9,575 bases of DNA from NCBI GenBank assembly GCA_003501665.1, contig DNOQ01000011.1, forward strand, positions 638 through 10,212. The letters are read 5' to 3'. Source of the DNA: Bacteroidales bacterium (GTDB lineage Bacteria; Bacteroidota; Bacteroidia; Bacteroidales; VadinHA17). A program made the translations under genes and the position numbers. Below the pieces are notes generated by a model, which was given only the letters and a program-made list of their open reading frames with translations, did no database searches and had not been told where the DNA came from. How positions within the stretch are numbered: the first letter of the stretch is position 1; each line of letters begins with the position of its first letter. Below, piece by piece: positions 1 to 6,910 of this stretch.

Positions 1-407
1 CATGTAACAAAGCTACTTATATCATTAGTATTCAGTAATAAGAGCGGGGGGACTACATTTTGATTTGCAAAAATTGAAATTTGTAACTAATTGATTATTT
101 GTAGTTAAAATTTTGAGCGATTAAAAATTGTCAATAAATACCAGGTTATTAACAGATTTTTTGCCCTTTTTCAGAGGAAGGGCTGCAATGTGGGTTAATA
201 AGTATTTGGGGCTAAATCATTTAATGAATATATCGGTTAATATTGGCAATAGTAGCTTTGTTCCGGATTTCAATACTGCAAAACATCTGAAAAGGATGAC
301 ATACAGGTTCTGAAAAATAATCCTCAACAATCCTCCCCTGCCATAAACTAATAAGGTGATTCTTTGCTTTATTTAAACAACAGAATGCCGAACGCCGGTT
401 TTTAGAT
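1..407. other. Intergenic region downstream of the oxidoreductase; no convincing gene
   Basis: This AT-rich stretch follows the last gene of the minus-strand cluster. The longest open frame is on the plus strand: a TTG-initiated 61-codon frame (128-313), or 42 codons from an ATG at 188. Its product matches nothing I recognise and has no signal peptide or domain. A purine-rich stretch (GAGGA, about 174-178) precedes that ATG, but too far away to persuade. A hairpin at 163-183 (8-bp stem with two G-T pairs, 5-base loop) has its T run on the wrong side for an intrinsic terminator. An imperfect direct repeat (AATCCTC, twice) lies at about 320-336. No clear terminator for the cluster is visible, so transcription may end Rho-dependently or beyond the window. 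Confidence 0.5.
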
Positions 408-1376
408 CTATACTATTACACTCTCCCAGTTATCGCTCATTACAGATCTTTCCAGTGCTTCAAGGACTGCCATACTGAAAAGTATCCTTTGATGGCTTCT
501 TGCTTCTTTGCCTGAACGGAACAGTTCAACCATGTCAACATAACATTTCGGTGGATCTGTTTCCTGTACTTCTGATATAAGTTCTGTAACTCCCTTCTTT
601 GTCTCGGCATACATACCACGGCCGGAGCCCTGTGTGAGGAATATAAGTGTGGCGAGCATTCCGTTATCAAATGCCAGTGTTCCGGTTGCAGTTCTGCCGA
701 TTTTCGAGACCCTGACCTTTACAACATTGTCCCCGAATATATTTAATACCTGGTCCACCGTATGCACTCCATAGAAGAATACGCCTCCCCATTGTGATTC
801 AATATCCACAGAGCCAAAAGTTACAAAGTTGGCAATCGGTCCCAATGCTTCAGCCTGTTTTTTCAGATCTTCAATCCTGTCGGTATGTGCTGATGTACTC
901 CATGATGATACCGGAGTCCCCAGCGAACGGGCCAGTGACAGGAACTCCTTACCTTCAGATACCCTGTAGCAGAATGGTTTGTCAATAAATGTAGGGATTT
1001 TTGCTTTTATGAACGGGAGAGCAGCTTCGAGATGATACTTCGGATGGCGATGATCTACAATCACGGCATCGATTTTGCCAAGCATTTCTTTCGGATTTTT
1101 TACAATATTAGGGATCTGGCCTTTTTCTGAAGCTGCTTTGGCGAACTCCTCTGTCTCTCCCCACACATACAGAGCTTCTACCCCGGGGAATTTCTTATCA
1201 ATGTTGAATAGTCTTCCGTATCCAATAGTATGCGAGTTTTCAGCTCCGATAATCCCTACCCGGATGCGCTTTTGCGGTTGAACCGTAAAAGCTGTTTTTT
1301 CGATTATCCCGAAAGGAATGCTCATAATTGCAACTGCCTGTCCGGTAGTTTTCAGAAATTTTCTTCTTGTGTTCAT
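408..1376 (-). CDS. Tat-exported Gfo/Idh/MocA-family oxidoreductase (short form)
   Basis: Predicted NAD(P)-dependent oxidoreductase of 322 residues, probably acting on a sugar or sugar derivative in the periplasm. The N-terminus has a twin-arginine signal (RRKFLK, residues 4-9) followed by a weakly hydrophobic stretch to about residue 30. Tat export is typical for members that fold with their nucleotide in the cytoplasm. The Rossmann region starts at about residue 38 with VGIIGAENSHT (40-50). The family's FxEKP motif appears as FIDKP (130-134), with Lys133 the expected catalytic or cofactor-side lysine. GVHTVDQ (203-209) supplies the conserved His205 and Asp208 of the second domain. The protein is shorter than the usual 350-450 residues, and its glycine motif is GxxGxxxS rather than GxGxxG. 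That argues against GH109, whose members are longer. It is the last gene after susC and susD, 77 bp downstream of susD, and probably co-transcribed. The ATG at 1374-1376 is fixed by the Tat motif. Family assignment is firm; substrate and reaction direction are unknown. Confidence 0.88.
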   Translation of the reverse strand: MNTRRKFLKTTGQAVAIMSIPFGIIEKTAFTVQPQKRIRVGIIGAENSHTIGYGRLFNIDKKFPGVEALYVWGETEEFAKAASEKGQIPNIVKNPKEMLGKIDAVIVDHRHPKYHLEAALPFIKAKIPTFIDKPFCYRVSEGKEFLSLARSLGTPVSSWSTSAHTDRIEDLKKQAEALGPIANFVTFGSVDIESQWGGVFFYGVHTVDQVLNIFGDNVVKVRVSKIGRTATGTLAFDNGMLATLIFLTQGSGRGMYAETKKGVTELISEVQETDPPKCYVDMVELFRSGKEARSHQRILFSMAVLEALERSVMSDNWESVIV

Positions 1377-1453
1377 TTTTGTAAATGATAGTATATTACA
1401 TATAATTAAGCAATTTTAAACAATTCTGTTAATACCCGGCACTATCCGTAAAG

Positions 1454-3130
1454 CTAATATCCCGGATTCTGCTGCCACTGGACAGCACGGTTGAGGTCGA
1501 TCTGAGATTGAGGAATGGGCAGAACAGTATTATGATCCTGGATATTTGCAGCCGGTGTAAGAGGATTATCGCAATATCTCCTGACTCTGTCAATAAGTTT
1601 TCCCATTCTCATTAAAACGATAAGTCTTTCTTCTTCCATATAAAGTTCCCTTACCCTTTCGTCGAGGATATAATCAATATCAACATTATCAGGTAATACA
1701 GGAGTTGCATTGGCCCTGTTCCTTACTACATTGATATCGTCGGCAGCTGCGGTTTTATTTCCCAGACCAAGATAAGCCTCAGCCCTCAGCAGGAAAGTTT
1801 CGGCAAGACGCATTGCATACTGATCGGCATGATTTTCAGCATTGCCGGCTCTGGCCGGATACAGTTGACCCTGGATCACCGGCTGCCAGCCTTTCATAAA
1901 GAAAGGATAAATATAATTAAGGGTATCCTTTTGTATATTTCTCGTCCCTGCCGGATATAGTTTCCAGCTTATCTCCTGGCCATGATATGCAGATGCCGGA
2001 TTATCAAAATAGAAATGCCGCTTAATATTATGTTTCGCATTCCGGATGTCATTATACCAGTTATCTTTCCATACAGTAAAAAATACCAGATCAGTCCCGC
2101 GGTTATAGGCTACCGGTCTGCCTAATGTATCATTGAATTCCTTCACAAATGAATTAAATCCGTCAGGAGTTTTGCCCCAGCTGAAATAACGGCAGTTCCA
2201 GTTATTTGTAGTAGGACCTCCTCCTCCCTGTGCGAGAAGTGGTTCATTCTGGAAAGTCCAGATAGTTTCCTTGTTTATTGAGGGTTTCTGGTTACCGTAC
2301 CTGAAAAGATCCCAGTAAACATCCCCCGATCCCAATGGTTCGAATCTATTGCCAAACCGGTCAGTCATCATCTGATAACCAAAATCATTTATTACATGTG
2401 TTGCTGCATCCACTGCCGGCTGAAATTTGCCCTGGGCAAGATAAACACTGATCATCTGGTGCCATGCAGCTCCTTTAGTTAACCTGCCTTCTGCAGATTC
2501 CGTGCCTGGTGCTGGCAGGTTCACAGTACAATAGAGCAGATCTTCCTCAATCAATTTGAAAACTTCAGATTTGGGATCACGTGTGAAGTCGACTTTTGCC
2601 GTTGTAGTTGGCTCAGTCAGAACCGGAATATCGCCATACAGAATAACGCCTTTATAATATACAAATGCTCTGAAAAATTGTGCCTCTGCGATATATCTCG
2701 CTTTTAATGTCTCCTTACCAGTCCAGATTGTCTGATCAGATTTATCAATTTCGGCGATTACAGTATTACACATATGGATCAGGCGGAAAATGTTTGACCA
2801 GAAACCTTCGACCTGGTTTTGGATCCCTCCGCCCTGGGGTGTACAGCTTAAAGGATAATTGGTCAGCCAGCGGTTAGCTCCTGGCGACTCACCATCATAA
2901 CTAACATCAGTTCCCCTGTGGAGATTTGCAGGACTCTGCCAGTAGCGGGCTTGTGAATATAATCCGATAACTGCCTGATCTATACCACTTACTGTGGTGT
3001 AGGCATTTGAAGTGGTTAGAAAATCACGAGGTATCTCTTCAAGTATATTATCCTGGTTGCAACCAAAGAAGAAGAACGGAAGAATAAGTAATAAATACCT
3101 TAAGCTATTTAAATTAATTCTGTTTTTCAT
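1454..3130 (-). CDS. SusD/RagB-like outer-membrane nutrient-binding lipoprotein
   Basis: Surface lipoprotein of 558 residues, expected to form the lid over the neighbouring SusC-like barrel and bind ligand before import. A lipoprotein signal is clear: basic start, hydrophobic run (LRYLLLILPFFFF, 10-22) and acylated Cys24. The mature start, CNQDNILEEIPRDF, has the acidic residues and Pro common at the head of SusD proteins. The N-terminal SusD-like domain covers roughly 25-220 (NAYTTVSGIDQAVIGLYSQ, 42-60). The C-terminal RagB/SusD domain includes the TPR-like helix pair RLAETFLLRAEAYLGLG (441-457), the ILDERVRELYMEEER block (488-502) and the family's closing signature LPIPQSQIDLN...QNPGY (537-558). 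Length is within the normal 500-650 range, with no frameshift. It starts 51 bp after susC, the usual order and spacing. The leader has no Shine-Dalgarno sequence, only an A/T-rich stretch. Ligand cannot be deduced: the binding site of this family diverges strongly and no degradative enzyme is adjacent. Confidence 0.96.
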   Translation of the reverse strand: MKNRINLNSLRYLLLILPFFFFGCNQDNILEEIPRDFLTTSNAYTTVSGIDQAVIGLYSQARYWQSPANLHRGTDVSYDGESPGANRWLTNYPLSCTPQGGGIQNQVEGFWSNIFRLIHMCNTVIAEIDKSDQTIWTGKETLKARYIAEAQFFRAFVYYKGVILYGDIPVLTEPTTTAKVDFTRDPKSEVFKLIEEDLLYCTVNLPAPGTESAEGRLTKGAAWHQMISVYLAQGKFQPAVDAATHVINDFGYQMMTDRFGNRFEPLGSGDVYWDLFRYGNQKPSINKETIWTFQNEPLLAQGGGGPTTNNWNCRYFSWGKTPDGFNSFVKEFNDTLGRPVAYNRGTDLVFFTVWKDNWYNDIRNAKHNIKRHFYFDNPASAYHGQEISWKLYPAGTRNIQKDTLNYIYPFFMKGWQPVIQGQLYPARAGNAENHADQYAMRLAETFLLRAEAYLGLGNKTAAADDINVVRNRANATPVLPDNVDIDYILDERVRELYMEEERLIVLMRMGKLIDRVRRYCDNPLTPAANIQDHNTVLPIPQSQIDLNRAVQWQQNPGY

Positions 3131-3181
3131 TTCAAATAAATTTTAGTCCATTCATATCTAATTTCAAATCCGCACGTCCGA

Positions 3182-6100
3182 TCAGAAAGTTATCCTTGCG
3201 CCCAGGATAATGTTCCTCATCTGCATATCGGTATTGCTGCCAAAGCCTTGACCGTAAGACTCACTTACTCCTCCTTCAGGGTCATAACCCTGCCATTTGG
3301 TCCAGGTATAGAGATTCTTCCCGCTTAAATAAACCTGCAGACCCTGCAGATGCAATCTGGTTAAAACATTCTGGTTAAAACGGTATGTCAGGGATAAATC
3401 CTGCAGCCGGACGAAGCTTCTGTCCTGATAGTAACCCGAGGCTACCGGAGGATAGTTATAAACTGCCGGAGCATTATCCACACCATTAAAAGGCGTCCAG
3501 GGTGTCAGGATTGACGGCATGTTGATCCTTACTGCATAATCATAGTCGGAAGTGGCTTCAAGGAGACCCTTGTTACTCTGTAAAAAATAACCATTACCGC
3601 CCATAATAGAGTTGAGAAGGAATGACAGTGTAAAATTACTGTATGAGAATGTATTGTTTATGCTGAAGCGGAAATTAGGAGTACGATAGCCAATGATCTG
3701 TCTGTCTTTGTCAGCAGAGATCTTACCATCGCCATCCACATCTTCGAGCCTGAACTGGCCGGGATTGAAGGAAGCGTGAATGGTTTTGTTGAATAATTCC
3801 TCCTCAGTCCATACTCCGCCTGTACGTTTGTAATCATAAATTGACCTGATGGGATGATCAATAAACCAGGAATTACCGATATCATCAGTCTTTGTTCCGT
3901 AAAGGTCAATTATTTTATCCCTGTTCAGGGAGAAAACGAATCTGCTTTCCCATCCGAGCCGGCCTTCAAGATTTACTGTATTTAGCTCAATCTCGATTCC
4001 CTTGTTGCCGAGCTGGCCGATATTGCTCCAGATATTTGAGAAACCGGTTGAGAGCGGAAGCGATTGTCTTACAAGAACATCATTGGTTTTAGATTGATAA
4101 ACATTAATCTCGCCCGAGATCCTGCTTTTCAAAACAATAAAATCAAGCCCCAGGTTGATCGATCTGGTTGTTTCCCAGCCTAAATCCGCATTTCCCAAAG
4201 CGGTTGGTCCGACGCCTATGGCTGTTGATGATCCGTAACAATAATATAATGTTCCTACTGTAGACAAGCTCGAGTAACGGCCGATACCCTGGTTGCCATT
4301 TTCTCCATAAGATACTCTGAGCTTTAGGAAATCAAGCCAGTCAATATTCTGCATAAATGATTCTTCCGAGATTGACCAGGCTAGCGAGAGTGATGGGAAA
4401 TCGGCCCACTTTTTGCCTGCTCCGAATCCTGAATATCCGTCTCTTCTGTATGTTCCCGTCAGAAAATACCTGTTGTTAAATACATAGTTAATACGGGCCA
4501 TATAAGCGAGGGAATTTTCATCCCAGGCACCGGAATCAGTTGACACCGTGCCTGCAAATCCCATATCATTGTAACCAAGCAGTTCATTAGAGAAATTCGA
4601 TCCATCTATTCCTGAGCTTCTGCCATAGGTTTTCTCGCGGGTATAGACCAGGGTTCCGTTTATCCTGTGCATACCGGCAAACTCATTTGTGTAGGTGAGA
4701 ATATTATTTATCAGCCAGTTTTGAGAATGTGAAATTGAAATTGTTGCCCGCCCGTTATATGAAGCGCCTTCTTCTACTTTTTTCGGATAATAAGTTCTGT
4801 TATCCCTGGTGGTATAATTTTCAGAATAGTTAAATTCATAATTTAATCCCTTTATCCAGGGTATTTCAAGTTTTCCGACGAAAGAGGTAAATATATTCTT
4901 TGTTTTATCTGCATTGTCCACCAGTTTTGATCTCAGGGGATGTCTCATCAGCATTTCATTATTATATAGCTGGGGATATTCACCGAATTCGTTGAATACC
5001 TGTGATAACGGGGTTGTATTTCGCGCCCAGCTGAGGTTTGCAGGAATTCCTGAATTATCCCTGTTCGATAATGACGTTGTTAAACCGAGAGTCAGCCATT
5101 TGAAAGGATTACCTTCAACCTTACCGAAAAATGTGGACCTTGAAAACTGGTCATTCTCCATAACTCCTGTCTGATCCATGTATGAACCGGATACATAATA
5201 ATTGTAAGCATCACTTCCGCCGGAAAGGCTTAATTCATAATTGGCTATGGGAGCTACCCTGGTAACGACATCTATCCAGTCAGTTTCAATCCCTGCCAGG
5301 TAATTATCCTTTTCCTCTTCAGATCGAAGGGCCTGGAGCACTACTGCCTCAGTGAGAACATCCGCATAGACAGGTCTTCCTCCCTGATCAGTCGCACTGG
5401 TTGGTTTTTTACTATACCATGAATATAACTTCTGCATATAGGCAAAGTCAACAAGTTTCCGTATATACTGATCGGCATTCATAACCGTGACAGGATTATT
5501 GGTCATATCCTGAAAACCATAATAGGTATTAAGATTCAGGGTAGGCTTGCCTTTTGATCCCTTCTTTGTTGTGACAATAATTACACCATTTGCGGCTCTT
5601 GCACCGTAAATTGCAGATGCACTTGCATCTTTCAGAATGTCGATTCTCTCAACGTCTGACACATTGAGGTCATTGAGTGAACCATGATAAATAATACCAT
5701 CCAGAACTATCAGTGGATTCGTGCTTGCCGACAATGTATTTTGTCCCCTGATTGAAAAACTGGGTTCAGCGCCTGCTATTCCTCCTCCTCCCTGTACATT
5801 TAAGCCAGCAGCATATCCGCGGAGAGACTGGGTTAGACTCGCATTGGCTGCAGGTGCCATTTCAGCCATATTTATACTTCCAACCGATCCTGTAAGATCG
5901 CTCTTTTTCATAGTACCATATCCGATTACAACTACTTCGTCCAGTGCTACGGCTGACTCGGTCATTGATAAATTGATCTCTCTCTGTGTTCCGATAGGTA
6001 ATACCTGTGGTTCCATCCCGACAAATGTAAATGTAAGGCTCCTGGCTCCCGGAGGTACGTCAATACTGTATTTGCCGGCAATGTCGGTAATGGTTCCCTG

Positions 6101-6349
6101 GGTCGTTCCGGTTACAACAATGTTGACTCCTGGGAAAGGATTGCCATCCTTGTCCGTAACAGTACCGGTTATTCTGTTTTGCTGCAGATCTGCAACCAAA
6201 GATGGTTCACTCTTAAATACCGGACTCTTTCCAGAGACATTCAGGAAAGTAAAAATCAGCAAAAGAGTTGTCAGATTAATGACAAGGAAAACTTTTCCCG
6301 GACAAACTTTAAATCTAGCTGCCCGCTGTAAACTGAAGAATTTTCTCAT
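3182..6349 (-). CDS. SusC/RagA-like TonB-linked outer-membrane transporter
   Basis: TonB-dependent importer of 1055 residues that moves glycans or similar ligands across the outer membrane with its SusD partner. An extended basic n-region is followed by a hydrophobic signal segment (about 20-40). Next is a carboxypeptidase-regulatory-like beta-sandwich (about 58-130, starting ITGTVTDKDG). The TonB box region DEVVVIGYGT is at 137-146. The plug spans about 150-262 with the SusC hallmarks NPLIVLDGI (211-219), ERIDILKDASASAIYGARA (234-252) and NGVIIVTTKKG (254-264). The remainder is the 22-strand barrel, ending in a terminal aromatic (ARITF) as expected for BAM recognition. A calcium-loop-like DVDGDGK (870-876) is common in the family. 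No STN (secretin/TonB N-terminal) domain precedes the beta-sandwich, so control through a FecR/ECF-sigma relay is unlikely. No other Met occurs before residue 112, so the start is secure. It is probably the first gene of a susC-susD-oxidoreductase unit. Confidence 0.97.
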   Translation of the reverse strand: MRKFFSLQRAARFKVCPGKVFLVINLTTLLLIFTFLNVSGKSPVFKSEPSLVADLQQNRITGTVTDKDGNPFPGVNIVVTGTTQGTITDIAGKYSIDVPPGARSLTFTFVGMEPQVLPIGTQREINLSMTESAVALDEVVVIGYGTMKKSDLTGSVGSINMAEMAPAANASLTQSLRGYAAGLNVQGGGGIAGAEPSFSIRGQNTLSASTNPLIVLDGIIYHGSLNDLNVSDVERIDILKDASASAIYGARAANGVIIVTTKKGSKGKPTLNLNTYYGFQDMTNNPVTVMNADQYIRKLVDFAYMQKLYSWYSKKPTSATDQGGRPVYADVLTEAVVLQALRSEEEKDNYLAGIETDWIDVVTRVAPIANYELSLSGGSDAYNYYVSGSYMDQTGVMENDQFSRSTFFGKVEGNPFKWLTLGLTTSLSNRDNSGIPANLSWARNTTPLSQVFNEFGEYPQLYNNEMLMRHPLRSKLVDNADKTKNIFTSFVGKLEIPWIKGLNYEFNYSENYTTRDNRTYYPKKVEEGASYNGRATISISHSQNWLINNILTYTNEFAGMHRINGTLVYTREKTYGRSSGIDGSNFSNELLGYNDMGFAGTVSTDSGAWDENSLAYMARINYVFNNRYFLTGTYRRDGYSGFGAGKKWADFPSLSLAWSISEESFMQNIDWLDFLKLRVSYGENGNQGIGRYSSLSTVGTLYYCYGSSTAIGVGPTALGNADLGWETTRSINLGLDFIVLKSRISGEINVYQSKTNDVLVRQSLPLSTGFSNIWSNIGQLGNKGIEIELNTVNLEGRLGWESRFVFSLNRDKIIDLYGTKTDDIGNSWFIDHPIRSIYDYKRTGGVWTEEELFNKTIHASFNPGQFRLEDVDGDGKISADKDRQIIGYRTPNFRFSINNTFSYSNFTLSFLLNSIMGGNGYFLQSNKGLLEATSDYDYAVRINMPSILTPWTPFNGVDNAPAVYNYPPVASGYYQDRSFVRLQDLSLTYRFNQNVLTRLHLQGLQVYLSGKNLYTWTKWQGYDPEGGVSESYGQGFGSNTDMQMRNIILGARITF

Positions 6350-6464
6350 AAATTAACAGGCTTAAAAGGTTAGTAAGAAAATAAACTACAAGTAATGATC
6401 AAGTTAAATAAAAAGGTTTTCTCTTTATGATCTTAATCAAAATGCTGGATTTTTTAAACAGCTA

Positions 6465-6495
6465 CAAGGTATATCTTAAAAATAATAAATCCAAA
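6465..6495 (-). promoter_or_regulatory. Candidate Bacteroidota-type promoter for the susC-susD unit
   Basis: Reading the minus strand, TTTG (6495-6492) is followed after exactly 20 bases by TACCTTG (6471-6465). The Bacteroidota housekeeping consensus is TTTG, a 19-21 base spacer, then TAnnTTTG, so the -7 element lacks one T. The spacer is very AT-rich. Transcription would start near 6458, leaving a leader of roughly 105-110 bases before the susC ATG. The site lies just on the susC side of the decayed hydrolase fragment, in non-coding AT-rich DNA. Such a motif can occur by chance in AT-rich sequence. Confidence 0.38.
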
Positions 6496-6522
6496 TTCTA
6501 ACTAATACTCATTTTGAATTAA

Positions 6523-6743
6523 TTATCATTAAGTCCCGACAGAATTGCATTGTGGGGTGACTCTTTCAACGAACCAAATGCACCTGATTATAAGTTTGAC
6601 CAGAGTTCCAGCCAAATGCCTGGTCCGGTCCAACAACGCCAGGCTGAATCATTTAGTTTTTTGTTGCATTATTAACTGGTCTGTGCAAAGATAACATTGC
6701 AGCACTTGCAGATGGGCTTTCAAGAAAGTCTCACTCAGTTTAA
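6523..6743 (+). pseudogene. Frameshifted internal fragment of an alpha/beta-hydrolase (acetyl-xylan-esterase-like)
   Basis: Frame 1, entered after a stop at 6520-6522, reads SLSPDRIALWGDSFNEPN and continues through a QQRQAESFSF stretch to a stop at 6673-6675. The DRIALWGDSF block resembles the nucleophile-elbow strand-turn of alpha/beta-hydrolases (G-x-S-x type, Ser as nucleophile). Where frame 1 loses sense, at about 6660-6666, another frame takes over with VALLTGLCKDNIAALADGL (gtt at 6663 onward) and ends at a stop at 6741-6743. Joined, the two give a smooth AESF...ALLTGL..D..AALA segment, as I recall for large secreted hydrolases of Bacteroidota and Planctomycetes that have a GDSF elbow. 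Only about 65 of several hundred residues remain; there is no start codon, no N-terminal domain and no His/Asp end of the triad. It is convergent with the kelch gene and divergent from susC. That this is decayed coding sequence is fairly likely; the family name comes from memory of motifs, not a search. Confidence 0.5.
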
Positions 6744-6910
6744 TGGAAAAGGAATATGGAAGCCAGATACGAAACCTCACCTTGACTGAATGAGAAAAAA
6801 CAATTATTGACAAGTTGGCTTACCAGCCTGTTGCTGAAAAAGTAAACTATTATTTGAAGAATTCAATGTTCAGAATTTGGCATATATATCAGGCAAATTT
6901 CATTCGATAA
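6743..6910 (+). pseudogene. Possible second gene remnant, unidentified, with in-frame stop
   Basis: One plus-strand frame starting at an ATG at 6743 (overlapping the stop of the preceding fragment) reads MEKEYGSQIRNLTLTE, meets TGA at 6791-6793, and then continues open as EKTIIDKLAYQPVAEKVNYY and onward to a TAA at 6908-6910. The composition of the second part (amphipathic, Lys/Glu/Tyr rich) looks protein-like rather than random AT-rich translation. I do not recognise the family. The frame differs from both frames of the hydrolase fragment, so it may be a separate remnant or a further shifted part of the same lost gene. Its last 22 bases overlap the 3' end of the convergent kelch gene, which may be coincidental read-through. 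Confidence 0.25.

Noticed and set aside
163..183. Hairpin GCCCTTTT / GGAAGGGC as a terminator for the minus-strand cluster
   Set aside because: In minus-strand reading it is followed by an A run, not a T run, and two of its eight pairs are G-T; it is also over 220 bp past the last stop codon.
128..313. Plus-strand 61-codon frame (TTG start; internal ATG at 188) in the left intergenic region
   Set aside because: No recognisable domain or signal and a weak start context. It is short enough to be chance in AT-rich DNA, so it is described under the intergenic entry only.
380..404. CCG...CGG element followed by a T run as a terminator
   Set aside because: The stem is only three base pairs, and the T run lies on the plus-strand side, where no gene needs ending.
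408..1376. Oxidoreductase as a GH109 alpha-N-acetylgalactosaminidase
   Set aside because: Same superfamily and Tat export, but far shorter than GH109 proteins and with a different glycine-loop sequence.
5721..6356. 211-codon plus-strand ORF antisense to the start of susC
   Set aside because: It lies wholly opposite a strongly supported coding region (signal peptide, TonB box, plug), and its translation has no protein-like domain.
6686..6693. Perfect TAnnTTTG (-7) match on the minus strand (TATCTTTG)
   Set aside because: No TTTG at 19-21 bases upstream, it sits inside the hydrolase fragment, and it would give a leader of well over 300 bases; the 6465-6495 candidate is better.
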